Positions 14,694-23,656 of a DNA stretch of 64,000 nucleotides are shown piece by piece. The first letter of the stretch is position 1. The number at the start of each line of letters is the position of its first letter. Below the pieces are notes generated by a model that saw nothing but the letters and a program-made list of their open reading frames with translations, had not been told where the DNA came from and searched no databases. This DNA is from Sphingomonadales bacterium UBA2369 (GTDB taxonomy: Bacteria; Pseudomonadota; Alphaproteobacteria; Sphingomonadales; Sphingomonadaceae), in NCBI GenBank assembly GCA_002344055.1, contig DDTH01000017.1, positions 62,344-126,343 on the forward strand, written 5' to 3'. Made by a program: the position numbers and the translations under genes.

Positions 14694-14906
14694 ATGACCA
14701 CCCAGACCAAGTTTCCCGGCCGCAAACCGACCCACCGCATCTACCGCGTCATCGGTGAAGGCAAAGCCTCGAGCTGGACGCCGATCGGTGCCGCCTGGCC
14801 CAATCAAGACGGCCAGGGGTTTAACATCAGCTACGACGCCGTGCCGCTTTCGGGCCGAATCGTGATGCGGGAAATCACCGAGCGCCCTCAGGCAAACGCC
14901 GCATGA
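14694..14906 (+). CDS. Small conserved hypothetical protein
   Basis: A 70-residue protein (starting MTTQTKFPGRKPTHRIYRV) with AAGGAGCAGACC before the ATG. It looks like a small all-beta protein (WTPIGAAWPNQDGQGFNISYDAVPLSGRIVMR). I have seen similar short proteins in sphingomonad plasmids and elements but cannot name a function. The 250 bp before it hold no gene I can support. Confidence 0.75.
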   Translation: MTTQTKFPGRKPTHRIYRVIGEGKASSWTPIGAAWPNQDGQGFNISYDAVPLSGRIVMREITERPQANAA

Positions 14907-14963
14907 CACTCGTAATCGCCGCCGCCGGTGACGCCGGCGGCGGTGGATTTCGCGCCGAAACCT

Positions 14964-15206
14964 TTAAGATGTGGAAGTTTCGAGGATAAGATCCTCGATC
15001 TCATGACCATCTAAATGAAAACCGCCAGCGATCGTAAGGCGGAGACGGCCTCGCTCACTTTCTCGCTGCTGGTAGTACGCCGCAAGCATATCCTTCAATG
15101 GGCCCTCGGTAATCGCAACACCACTCATGCGACGGCGCCCATTGCCAATTTCCATGCCGTTGATGCGGCTGAGCGTGGCAGGTTGAGATAGATTCACAGC
15201 GATCAT
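14964..15206 (-). CDS. Small hypothetical protein
   Basis: About 80 residues from the ATG at 15206; the frame continues upstream to 15350 but that part resembles no protein and would overlap the next gene. It contains MSGVAITEGPLKDMLAAYYQQRESERGRLRLTI. No motif recognised and the binding site is weak (GGTGACC). Confidence 0.45.
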   Translation of the reverse strand: MIAVNLSQPATLSRINGMEIGNGRRRMSGVAITEGPLKDMLAAYYQQRESERGRLRLTIAGGFHLDGHEIEDLILETSTS

Positions 15207-15265
15207 TTGGTCACCATCGCAACGCGCGCCTTTGAATGAGGATGCGTTCTTGATACGTTCGTAAC

Positions 15266-16468
15266 ATGGGATCGCCAAGCACAACCATCCACGCTGACGA
15301 CGTGAAGCAAACGCGGAAGATTGGCCAAGTCGCCAACATCGCGGAGCCACTCGTCATTCCAGACGTAAAATTGACAGGAGTCGCGGCTGGAACGGCAAGA
15401 AGCGGCGAGCAACTGCCTGTGTGGCAGCACCTCGCCTTAATGTCGGACGAGCCACGCTTCCATCAGGTTGCCGAGGGCATCATCGATTTTATCCAGAGCG
15501 CGAGCGCGAGGGCTGGCCATCCGGTCGATACGAAGCGGGCCAATCAGATCCTGTTAGTTATCAAAGCTGATGATACCGGACAGCTATGGGTAGACACGGC
15601 TGCCGTCACGCTGATGGCGATGTCAAAAAGACCTCTGGCCGCCGGCCAGCCGGTCTTCGAGTCTGACATTGCCGACATTTTGCAGGTCCGATTTCCGGCG
15701 GTGGACATTCAGCCTTCTGATCGGATCATTTATCTTTTCCGAAAGGACTGGCGGTTCGGCCTCTATTTCGATCTGCGGACTGAGCGCGACCTGGACATTG
15801 ACGACGTGGGTCGTTGGCTCGGCGCCATGTACCGTGTGATGGCGTATCGCCACCGGTACGATGCCCTCAGCGATGAACGAACGTTCAGCCAACTGGTGGG
15901 CGCAGGCTGGTTCCCTTTCGTCGAGCTGCTTCAAAACGAGTTTCGTTCCCTACTCGCGTTTTGCGAAGCAGGTTTGCCACTTGAAGAGGTCGAAGCCCAA
16001 ATTCTGGCTTCCTTCGATGCGCAACGGATTGAACATATCCGCGCGCGGTGGATGGCGAAGCCTCACGTTCAGAGGCGCGAAAAAATTCTCCAGTCAGGCA
16101 TCAATTCGTTTCTCGCCTGCGACCCAGTGGGTTGCTTGAAAATAGTTTTGACGGAGATCGAGGGGGTGCTCGCGGATAGCTATCGGGAGGAGACTGGAAC
16201 GAGCACCCACCGCCTTGGCAAGCTGTTGTCCTTTGCGCGCGCAGCGGGGGAGAGACGCGCGGGCGCAGTTGATACGCTCATGTTCCCACAGGAGTTTTCG
16301 CAGTATCTAGAGACTTACACGTACGCAGGGTTTGAACCGGGTGTTCCTACTGACAGGGCTGGATCACGCAACGTCGTAGGCCACGGAGTAGCGAGCGACG
16401 AGGCGTACACGATGGTACGGGCTCTTCAGGCGATCCTGACGCTCGACCAAATTCTTTTCTATCTATGA
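15266..16468 (+). CDS. Hypothetical protein with C-terminal HEPN-like motif
   Basis: A 400-residue soluble protein. The first 60 residues are polar; 60-330 are mixed (RIIYLFRKDWRFGLYFDL, then a helical part). The last 60 contain GSRNVVGHGVASDEAYTMV (R368-N-x3-H373), the R-N-x(3)-H pattern of HEPN ribonucleases and of related helical domains in abortive-infection proteins. The final helix (RALQAILTLDQILFYL) fits that fold. It converges on the large STAND gene, ending 21 bp from it. I infer an antiviral or toxin-like role. Closest family unknown. Confidence 0.65.
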   Translation: MGSPSTTIHADDVKQTRKIGQVANIAEPLVIPDVKLTGVAAGTARSGEQLPVWQHLALMSDEPRFHQVAEGIIDFIQSASARAGHPVDTKRANQILLVIKADDTGQLWVDTAAVTLMAMSKRPLAAGQPVFESDIADILQVRFPAVDIQPSDRIIYLFRKDWRFGLYFDLRTERDLDIDDVGRWLGAMYRVMAYRHRYDALSDERTFSQLVGAGWFPFVELLQNEFRSLLAFCEAGLPLEEVEAQILASFDAQRIEHIRARWMAKPHVQRREKILQSGINSFLACDPVGCLKIVLTEIEGVLADSYREETGTSTHRLGKLLSFARAAGERRAGAVDTLMFPQEFSQYLETYTYAGFEPGVPTDRAGSRNVVGHGVASDEAYTMVRALQAILTLDQILFYL

Positions 16469-16489
16469 TGATTGGCCGCTAAGTTTCGA

Positions 16490-19400
16490 TCAGAGCCCGG
16501 TCAGTTTGGTCTCAAGCTGCCTAGCTTCCGGCACACCCACGCGCACTAGCGCGGCGAGAATCTGATCAATCGCATCCCGTCCAGCTGCGTTCGACGCAAA
16601 TAAAGCGGGATAGGCGTCTAGTAGCTGCTGAAGCCATTTGCAGAGGCGTTTTCCAATTCCGTAATCCACCCAGAACTCAAAATCCTGCCTCTGCGTGATC
16701 CATCCTTGGGTCACGGCAATTGCAAAGGAGAGCTGGGCCGGGTGTGGGCGTACCTCGAGCACAGTCATAAGTTCTGTGGCGATCAAAATGGTGGGCGCTT
16801 CAGCTGCAAGTGTCTCCAAGACGGGAAGTAGCGCGTGTGCCTTGTCCGCCACGTCGCTGACCAAGTAGCAATGCGGGGGCGCAAAGCCGCCGTGATAAAC
16901 ATGAAAAAAGAACGCTGAGATCGCGTCGCCTATGCGCGTTTCCACGGATGCGGAGCGGTCCTCCGCGAACCGCGACCACGAGTAGTTCTGACGCACAGCC
17001 TGAGCCAGCTTCTGCCGGATATGAGCCGCAACGCCGGCTTCGATCAACTGAGTGTCGAGGTAGATGACGTCGACGCTACGCACCAAACGTCCGATCACGC
17101 TCAGCCTGGCGTTGAACGGGAGCCCAGCGATGTCATTGAGAGCGAATTGGTCGACCTCCTCGATGGAAAGGCCGGACGCGCATGCCGCCAACAGGTTGAA
17201 ATAGGCATCGTTCCACTCGGTGGGGATCTGATCGAGATCCTCGTCTTCCTCTAGCGAGCCACCGTTGGCATCGTGCGTCCACGGACGATAATGTTCGATA
17301 AGGCTGCGAAGCCAAGGTCGCTGGGAAACGTCCGCGACATTCTTAAGACCGTCCAGCCAGCGACCCGCTGCGGCGCTATCGACAAATGTCTCTGGCCTCA
17401 TCCGGCGCCTACGAGGCCGCACCGGATCGCCGCCCAACAGAATGCCTCGCCGAGCCAACGGATTTCGAAGAGGTAGGTCCGGCCAAGCAGGTTCGCCAGA
17501 TCGGCCAAACAACCAATCTAATTCCGAAGCGACCGCCGCCGCCACTTCCCTGCGCATGTCCTTCTTACGCGCTTCATAGACGGACTCGTCGTCGTCCCAA
17601 TTACGGTCGCAATAGACAGTCGCTTTCAGAGCGCACCGCACCACCGATTTCAAAATTCTCTCGTCCGCTTTTGCGATCGCGACAGCTGACGCCGCGAGTC
17701 CACGCGAGGCGGCCGAGGACTCGTTTGACACAATTTCTAGGAGCTGCCGCACGTCAGCTTCCTCGGCGCGATCACGCAGCGAAAAAGCGTAGCCAACGAA
17801 GGCTATCGCAAGGGGATTAAACTGGAGCCTGTCGAGCATCCCTGATGCACGATCCATTGGCTGAGAAAGGCGTCGAGCGAACACATCGTGCGCCCAATCT
17901 CGGTTCGATCGCCGAAGCTCGGTGTCTCCCTCGCGCATTGCAATCAAAGCTATGTTGGTGATCGTCTCGCCGAGCGACCAGGCCGCGACGTCGCGCCCTT
18001 CCTCGTCCGGCTGAGCGATATTCGGAAACAGCTGAGCGCGCGCCCACTCCACCAGGACTTTTACCGCCTCTGGATTTCCGCGCCCCGGATTATCCAACAA
18101 GGTGGCGGCCGCCTTGTGAACGTGCACGCTCAGCAGGCTTTCTTCGGCCTGCGCCTGGAAAGGTGCTAAGTGATCAGCTTCGCTTTTTGGCGAAACATAT
18201 TCCCGCACCTCCGCCTTTGATCCATCCTCCAGTTCGACTTCGCGAGGCTGCCAATTCGCCGGATCAAGCTGATTGAGGGCATGTAAAACCATGAATTCAG
18301 GGTCGCCCAGATTTGATTCTGGCGTCGGCTCATCGAGGGTTGCCCTTGCAGCCTCCAAAAGAGCGACAGCGCGTTCCCGATGGTCGGCTTCCTCGTCAAA
18401 CGTATAGAATTTTAGAAGAACTTCCAGCGACGCGTCCCGAGACGGCCGAGCAGCGAGGCTGGCGGCAGTGATCGGTCCAGTCGGCTCACGCTGTATCGCT
18501 TTCAGACCGAAGATATCTGGAAACTCGACATGCTCCCGAGCCTGGCGCGTACGATCCATTACAAGCAACTGGGGGTTCGCGACGAAAGACACCGCTGCGG
18601 TTTTAGATGCGGGCCAATGCGAGAGTACGAGGTCGATCGCGATCATCAGGTAGGCCGCGGGCGTGTCGCCAGTACCGATGATATCCGCGATGACTGCGTC
18701 GACGGCTTCGCCGGCGTCTATGCGCTCGTGCCCCCAACCTTCCAACGCCATTAGGCCTGAGGTTACGGCGTGGTATCTCGACCCAGCTTCCCTCGACCAG
18801 ATGATCGTGTGAGGCCACAGAAAGCGGCGAACGCCTTCCGGCATCTGAATTTCGATCGTCTCCGGTGATCCATTATAGCCGTGGGTTTCCGCCTTTATGG
18901 CGTGATCTACCAACTTCCTAACTAGGCGTTTGCCGGTTTCGGGACGCGCCTTGAGGAGATCAACAAATGGCCCTTGAGCGGGTGACACGGGCAAGAAACT
19001 TGAGTCTAATAGCGTAAACGCGCGGTCCCTGTAGCCACCCCCAAAATCATCGTCGCGCTCGTCTTTTTTCGGCTCTTGGATCAGAGCAGCCCCAAACAGA
19101 TCTGCCAGCTCGTCGGGCGCCGCTGCCGCCAACGCGCCCCGGAATTTGTGGATCGCTGACGCAATTTGTTCACGATCCTCCCGGTCCTTTGCCGCTGCGA
19201 GGTATGCGACAGCAAGGTCAGGAACTCGATTTGCGAACATGGCGAATCCGCGCCGGATGTCTTCTCGGAGTGATCCGATTTGATCAGCGCTTAGAACGCC
19301 GCCAAACAGCTTGGATCGCTCGCGATAGTACCCCCGCTTCCAAGCGGCCTCGATTGTGGTCAGCCAGCGGTATAGGCGGCGGAGCAGATGGGGCGTGATG

Positions 19401-21682
19401 TTGTCAAAACCCAACATCCCAACCGACCAGGACGTGAACAGGTCGACCACCGCCGGAATGCTCCCACCAGGTATCTTGTCATCAAGCTTCAGCAGCCAAG
19501 CGATGAGGCGAAGCCAGGAAGGCCCGCTTGGAACGGTAAGTGAGTCGGGCATGAGGCTGACATCGAGCCCGGCCTCCGCAAAAAGCTCCCGCGCGGGTTG
19601 GGCATCGACGGCCATTGTAGTGCGAACAAGCTCATTGAGCAGCGCGCTGTCGGCAGCGGTGAGCACCGGCTCTGCCGTTTTTAGCACTTCCGCGGCGGCT
19701 TCGGAACGAACCAGCGCGAGAAGTACTGCTCGCCGCCACGAGGCATGGATGCCGGGGCCTGAAACTTCGGAGAGGAGCGCTGACCATGCGCTATGGTCCG
19801 CGGCGCCCTCAATCAGCGATCGCGAGTAAAGCTCTACGCCTCGGGCGAGAAAGGGCTGAGCGGGGCTGGTAAGGACAAGCTGATCAAATGCAGCTTCCTC
19901 AATCCCCAGATATTTCGCGACAGCCCACTCGCGCAGAACATCGTGCCGGAACCCGGCGCGATCATGGCCGTAGTCCCTGAGTGTCTCCGAACGGGTCAGG
20001 CTATCAAGCGATGCAGCCGGGTGGGAACTGACATCGAACGTGGCAATCCCCCGGATTGCCTGCTCCGCTAAGTTCCGAAGTGTTCGGGCGCGTTCACGGC
20101 GCCCCTCTTCGGGACCGTCCGCCGTGCCCCACCACTCGTCGGCCATGTCGATTTCGGTACGAAGAACTGGAGCATCTGTGGGTCGCGCAGCCAAGCGCGC
20201 CAATCGGAACAGATTGCGGGTCACATCCCGAGCTGGATGGTTTGACGAGAGCAGGCCAGCGAGAGCCGGGGCTGCAGCGGCCATTTCTTCGACCTCAGCA
20301 TCATCAAGCTCCCCGATGATAATGGGAGGCGCGCGCCCCAGATCATCCAGTGCTTCTTGCGCGAGCCACACATCGTCGTTTGGCCCGGATTTTCGTCGAG
20401 CTGTCGCGATCACCGAAAAACCCGGAACGGTGGCTGCGGCCCGCACTAAGTCGTTCACGGTCACCCGCTCATCCGATGTGAACAAGTCCAAATTATCTAT
20501 GAACAGCAGACCCGTGCCGTCGGCTGCAAGTTCGACCAGTAGATCTCTGGCCGCTGCACCATCGAAACTCAGCACATTCCGAAGCGCTGCCCATCCACGG
20601 GGCGTCACGCGCTCGTGCTTCAACACGACAATTCCGGTCGACGTCGCCGCTTGCAATGCGAAATGTTTCAGGATGCCAGACTTGCCAACGCCAGCATCAC
20701 CGCGAATTTCGATGTAACGAGCAATGTCGAGGCGGTCCTGAACCTCCGCGACGCGAGCCGCTCGGCTGATGCTGGCACCATTGATCTGGTCTCTGATATC
20801 CGCGAGCGCCGCAGCTCCATCTGCCGCAAGAACGGCCAGCGATTTGTAGTGAAGCTGCAGCGTAGCCCAGCGATACCCCTTCAGGTTCTCATCGTTCCGA
20901 AGTGCCTCCCGTGAGCGATCCCCGCCCTTGGAAGCGATGCTTAGCGCTAGGCCCATCAAGTCTCGCCATAAGTCGCCCCCGCGCGCCGCGTCCGATGGCT
21001 CAAGAGCCCGTGCGGATCGCTCTCGCGCCAAAGCTTCTGAAGCAGAGCCAACAGCGGTGTAATCGAAAACGAGTATCTGGAATCGCCGAAGCAGTTTCCA
21101 AACTGTCTCATCATCGTGGGCAAATCCGGAATCCTTGAGGTGGCCGCGGAACGTGGCGACGAAATTGCGCATATCATCGCTGGCGACGCCTTTCTGGTCG
21201 ATACGGCCGATGAAAGTCGCAGCCGACCCGATCTGCCGAGCCCAGGTCAAAACGTCTTGGTACGGGCCATCAATCTTTCGCGACGTGCGCGCTGTCGCGA
21301 CCGCCAATTCGTGCTTTGATCCCCAGAAGTCCGGCTTCCGGGCGGCCTCAACCACTTGAGAAACGACAGATCGAAAAACTTCGTCCGACGCTGTAAAACT
21401 GATTGAGCGCTTAACTTGAATTTCGAGAGTTGCCTGAGCACCCACCTGATCGTGCGCACGAATTACGACGTCGTCGAGTGGGTACCCCTCGCTCGCGCGC
21501 TGAAAAAGCACTGAATCGATGATCGTACCCGGAAGGCCCCTCGGCTCTGACCCTAGGAGAAGTGCGAGCAGGTACGAGGCTCCTACTTGAGCTTCAAATT
21601 CGCTTCCCGCGGGGCCACTCGCAGCAGGACTTGCCGGTTTTGCAGGCCCATTCCGCTTCCTCTTAGTACTGGTCTCCGACAT
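16490..21682 (-). CDS. Large STAND NTPase with N-terminal nuclease domain (Avs-like)
   Basis: A 1730-residue protein. Residues 27-180 look like a Cap4/PD-(D/E)xK nuclease: YPLDDVVI (Asp70/71) and LEIQVKRS (Glu87, Gln89, Lys91). A P-loop GDAGVGKS (328-335), Walker B LLFIDNLDLF (about 391-401) and the sensor-like FSVIATARRKS form a STAND ATPase. Residues beyond about 560 are a long helical array suited to ligand sensing. Such proteins recognise phage products, assemble and cut DNA. The architecture and length fit Avs-type antiviral STANDs, but I cannot tell which subgroup. The ATG at 21682 opens a polar, Lys/Pro-rich leader. The gene stands alone. Confidence 0.82.
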   Translation of the reverse strand: MSETSTKRKRNGPAKPASPAASGPAGSEFEAQVGASYLLALLLGSEPRGLPGTIIDSVLFQRASEGYPLDDVVIRAHDQVGAQATLEIQVKRSISFTASDEVFRSVVSQVVEAARKPDFWGSKHELAVATARTSRKIDGPYQDVLTWARQIGSAATFIGRIDQKGVASDDMRNFVATFRGHLKDSGFAHDDETVWKLLRRFQILVFDYTAVGSASEALARERSARALEPSDAARGGDLWRDLMGLALSIASKGGDRSREALRNDENLKGYRWATLQLHYKSLAVLAADGAAALADIRDQINGASISRAARVAEVQDRLDIARYIEIRGDAGVGKSGILKHFALQAATSTGIVVLKHERVTPRGWAALRNVLSFDGAAARDLLVELAADGTGLLFIDNLDLFTSDERVTVNDLVRAAATVPGFSVIATARRKSGPNDDVWLAQEALDDLGRAPPIIIGELDDAEVEEMAAAAPALAGLLSSNHPARDVTRNLFRLARLAARPTDAPVLRTEIDMADEWWGTADGPEEGRRERARTLRNLAEQAIRGIATFDVSSHPAASLDSLTRSETLRDYGHDRAGFRHDVLREWAVAKYLGIEEAAFDQLVLTSPAQPFLARGVELYSRSLIEGAADHSAWSALLSEVSGPGIHASWRRAVLLALVRSEAAAEVLKTAEPVLTAADSALLNELVRTTMAVDAQPARELFAEAGLDVSLMPDSLTVPSGPSWLRLIAWLLKLDDKIPGGSIPAVVDLFTSWSVGMLGFDNITPHLLRRLYRWLTTIEAAWKRGYYRERSKLFGGVLSADQIGSLREDIRRGFAMFANRVPDLAVAYLAAAKDREDREQIASAIHKFRGALAAAAPDELADLFGAALIQEPKKDERDDDFGGGYRDRAFTLLDSSFLPVSPAQGPFVDLLKARPETGKRLVRKLVDHAIKAETHGYNGSPETIEIQMPEGVRRFLWPHTIIWSREAGSRYHAVTSGLMALEGWGHERIDAGEAVDAVIADIIGTGDTPAAYLMIAIDLVLSHWPASKTAAVSFVANPQLLVMDRTRQAREHVEFPDIFGLKAIQREPTGPITAASLAARPSRDASLEVLLKFYTFDEEADHRERAVALLEAARATLDEPTPESNLGDPEFMVLHALNQLDPANWQPREVELEDGSKAEVREYVSPKSEADHLAPFQAQAEESLLSVHVHKAAATLLDNPGRGNPEAVKVLVEWARAQLFPNIAQPDEEGRDVAAWSLGETITNIALIAMREGDTELRRSNRDWAHDVFARRLSQPMDRASGMLDRLQFNPLAIAFVGYAFSLRDRAEEADVRQLLEIVSNESSAASRGLAASAVAIAKADERILKSVVRCALKATVYCDRNWDDDESVYEARKKDMRREVAAAVASELDWLFGRSGEPAWPDLPLRNPLARRGILLGGDPVRPRRRRMRPETFVDSAAAGRWLDGLKNVADVSQRPWLRSLIEHYRPWTHDANGGSLEEDEDLDQIPTEWNDAYFNLLAACASGLSIEEVDQFALNDIAGLPFNARLSVIGRLVRSVDVIYLDTQLIEAGVAAHIRQKLAQAVRQNYSWSRFAEDRSASVETRIGDAISAFFFHVYHGGFAPPHCYLVSDVADKAHALLPVLETLAAEAPTILIATELMTVLEVRPHPAQLSFAIAVTQGWITQRQDFEFWVDYGIGKRLCKWLQQLLDAYPALFASNAAGRDAIDQILAALVRVGVPEARQLETKLTGL

Positions 21683-21909
21683 TGGGTCAGTATCTGTGAA
21701 TCTGAAGCTTCGCGCCAGTTCACTTTAGCATCATCCACACAAACTGGGGCTCCGCCCCCAGCGCGCTGCGAAGCGCCTTCCGCCCAGCTTCCTTCATTCC
21801 ATTCCGTGCAGCCGGTTCCCCGCGAAGCCGCTTACTCCGCTTGCCCCCCGATGTTCGCCACATGGGCAGGGTTTCAGATCGCGCTGAAACCAAACTCAAG
21901 GAGACACTT

Positions 21910-22125
21910 ATGAAAACAATCTCGCACGAACCCGGCGACGAAACCGCGTGGAATTGCCTGTGTGGAAACCGGCCGATGGACGACGGATTTTCACCCTCTG
22001 ATGCGGCTGGTCATATTTTGGAACCGGTTGAGGAAGGCACGTGGACAAGCCTGTACGTCTGCAATCGGTGCAGGCGCATTATTGACCAAAATGATCTGAA
22101 AATTGTCGGGCGCGGGCCGTCGTGA
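21910..22125 (+). CDS. Small zinc-ribbon-like protein
   Basis: A 71-residue protein from the ATG at 21910, which has AAGGAG 8 nt upstream. It has WNCLCGNRP and YVCNRCRRIID, two cysteine pairs that could bind zinc. No family recognised. It sits between the STAND gene and the HEPN-like gene. The 227 bp upstream hold no gene. Confidence 0.7.
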   Translation: MKTISHEPGDETAWNCLCGNRPMDDGFSPSDAAGHILEPVEEGTWTSLYVCNRCRRIIDQNDLKIVGRGPS

Positions 22126-22175
22126 GCAGCCGGCCGTAGCCTAATTCAGCACTAGACGACGCCGGCAGACTAGCA

Positions 22176-23057
22176 TCAACAAACAAATGCGGCGCGGGGA
22201 CCAGGCCACTCGTCCGCCTCCATCTGAGCGGCCAAATCGGTGTTTGTCAGGCGGCGCACGGTGGATGCGGCTACAAATTGCACGCCGAGCGCTAAGCGCA
22301 CGACTTGAAGTCGTGTGAGGCCGGCCGGGCTATAACGGCTCGCAACGTATCCAGGCAGCGTATGAATAACGGCAGCTATGCGCGCGTCATCGCGGTGCGG
22401 CCGAGCAGACGAAGCACGCTGCGTCAGGCCCGCCAGATCATGGCCCTTCTTTCCCTTGAAGCTGCTCGCGTCCACACCCTCATGAACCAAGAGCGCTTTC
22501 AGCGAGAGCTCCGCCGTCATGCAAACTGGCTGGATAGCCGTGTCCACACTGAACGCGCTCGGTAGAAGAGCGCCCAAATCTTCTAAATTTGAAGATGCCA
22601 TGCGCCACAAAGTCGCGGCCTCGGCGCTTGCTCCTCGCAGCTCATCAAGGCCATGCCGGAAATCATGCAAATCGGCGAAGACGTACGCGGAATCTGCGGC
22701 AATCTGCCGGTCCTTTCGGCACCACTCCCACCACTCTTCAAGGGATTTGAATCCCAGTGCCTCCCAAGGCTGCAACGCAATGCGGCCGAAGACAACCGGC
22801 AGCGTCACTTTGCGGACCCGGTCGACCGAGCCGACTAAGCCAATTCCCATTCCTGGCCAGCTGCTATCGACTTCCGGGATCAGCCGTGCATAGTCGCGCT
22901 CAATCTGGGGAAAATCGGAACCATCGTAGAACGCGGACTCTATCTCGACCTTCATGATCTCCATGGCCGCTCGAAAGGGCCGCTGGTGCAGCGGCAGCCC
23001 TTGCTCTGCATACTTCCGGTCGAGCGCGAGAATGTCGTCGTCTGTCCACTTAGCCAT
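22176..23057 (-). CDS. Hypothetical protein with HEPN-like C-terminal domain
   Basis: A 293-residue protein. The first 130 residues are unrecognised (includes FKSLEEWWEWCRKDRQIAADSAYVF). The second half reads as a HEPN-type helical bundle: TAELSLKALLVHEGVD, then KGKKGHDLAGLTQRA and YVASRYSPAG, the same order as in MNT-partner HEPN proteins. No nucleotidyltransferase gene is adjacent. The ATG at 23057 reads away from attR. It is the last gene of the element; defence or toxin activity is inference. Confidence 0.7.
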   Translation of the reverse strand: MAKWTDDDILALDRKYAEQGLPLHQRPFRAAMEIMKVEIESAFYDGSDFPQIERDYARLIPEVDSSWPGMGIGLVGSVDRVRKVTLPVVFGRIALQPWEALGFKSLEEWWEWCRKDRQIAADSAYVFADLHDFRHGLDELRGASAEAATLWRMASSNLEDLGALLPSAFSVDTAIQPVCMTAELSLKALLVHEGVDASSFKGKKGHDLAGLTQRASSARPHRDDARIAAVIHTLPGYVASRYSPAGLTRLQVVRLALGVQFVAASTVRRLTNTDLAAQMEADEWPGPRAAFVC

Positions 23058-23106
23058 CCGCCCTCATACAGCGATGACCTCAAATCCGCATATGCGCATC
23101 AGCGAT

Positions 23107-23128
23107 TAGCGCATTAAATTAGCGCACT
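23107..23128 (+). repeat. Arm-type integrase sites, right end
   Basis: TAGCGCATT (23107-23115) and TAGCGCACT (23120-23128) repeat the words found at 789-807. They sit about 60-80 bp inside attR, mirroring the left end in distance. Confidence 0.6.
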
Positions 23129-23187
23129 ATTCTACTGCATTGGCTTTTTAATCAATCAATACTGAGACTTATGGAATATCTCTAAGG

Positions 23188-23196
23188 GACTTAAAA
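23188..23196 (+). other. attR core
   Basis: GACTTAAAA matches attL. The sequence to the left (ATGGAATATCTCTAAGG) is element DNA and does not rebuild a tRNA 5' half; to the right is the host tRNA 3' half. Confidence 0.88.
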
Positions 23197-23244
23197 TCTT
23201 CTGCCCGACAGGGCGTGCCGGTTCGAGTCCGGCCGTCCGCACCA
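23190..23244 (+). pseudogene. 3' half of host tRNA-Leu(UAA)
   Basis: Starting in the anticodon loop, it has 3' anticodon stem TCTTC, variable arm TGCCCGACAGGGCG, T-arm GCCGG-TTCGAGT-CCGGC, acceptor CGTCCGC (23234-23240), discriminator A and CCA (23242-23244). Joined to 684-721 it makes a complete class II tRNA-Leu. Confidence 0.93.
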
Positions 23245-23274
23245 GCGGCTTCGCATGTGTCCGGGCGTTGCCGC

Positions 23275-23610
23275 TCAGTCCCGCGGCGCCATCCACGCGC
23301 AGCGATAGATGCTGACCGGATCGAGGAACTTCGCGCCCAGCCGTCCGCCAAGCTGCCAGCGCACCTGGGCCTGGACGGGGCCGATCCCCGGCAGATCGAG
23401 CGAAACGTAGGAGCCGATCAGCACCGGTCGGAGGCATTCGACCATGAAGCCGGCGGTCGATAGATCGCACACGACAACCTCGACCGACTGCGCGCCGGTG
23501 CCGCGCAAACTGGCGGCCTGCTGCAGCTTCACGCGCACGCTGCGGCGCGGCATGAAAGCGCGTGCCTCCTCTTCCTCACCGGAAGCCCGTCCGTGCAACC
23601 CCAAATCCAT
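23275..23610 (-). CDS. PilZ-domain protein
   Basis: About 111 residues. The PilZ signature is present: RRSVR followed by CDLSTAGF (DxSxxG), the two motifs that hold cyclic di-GMP. It is a single-domain protein, so it probably passes the c-di-GMP signal to a partner. The start at 23610 avoids overlap with the divergent transporter gene; an internal ATG at 23556, just before RRSVR, is possible. It is the first chromosomal gene to the right of the insertion. Confidence 0.85.
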   Translation of the reverse strand: MDLGLHGRASGEEEEARAFMPRRSVRVKLQQAASLRGTGAQSVEVVVCDLSTAGFMVECLRPVLIGSYVSLDLPGIGPVQAQVRWQLGGRLGAKFLDPVSIYRCAWMAPRD

Positions 23611-23656
23611 ATCGCGGTAACTAGCCGCAAGCGGTGAAGGAGCCGTAAAAGGCCGC

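Larger units (their letters stand above)
713..23187. mobile_element. Integrative and mobilizable element in tRNA-Leu(UAA)
   Basis: The element is bounded by a 9-bp direct repeat GACTTAAAA (713-721 and 23188-23196) at the two broken ends of one tRNA gene. An integrase lies just inside the left end, and TAGCGCATT-type repeats lie just inside both ends. It carries a relaxase, a candidate oriT and a coupling protein but no VirB-type channel genes, so I class it as mobilizable rather than self-transmissible. It also carries a replacement tRNA with a group I intron, DNA polymerase V-like genes, a peptide/oxygenase cassette and defence-like genes. Several genes have lower GC and more A/T-rich codons than the flanks, for example parts of 4422-6060 and 11900-12300, which suggests varied origins. 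Confidence 0.93.

Noticed and set aside
23163..23244. Intact tRNA at attR
   Set aside because: The bases before the anticodon loop (ATGGAATATCTCTAAGG) do not pair with the acceptor or form a D-arm, so only the 3' half is there.
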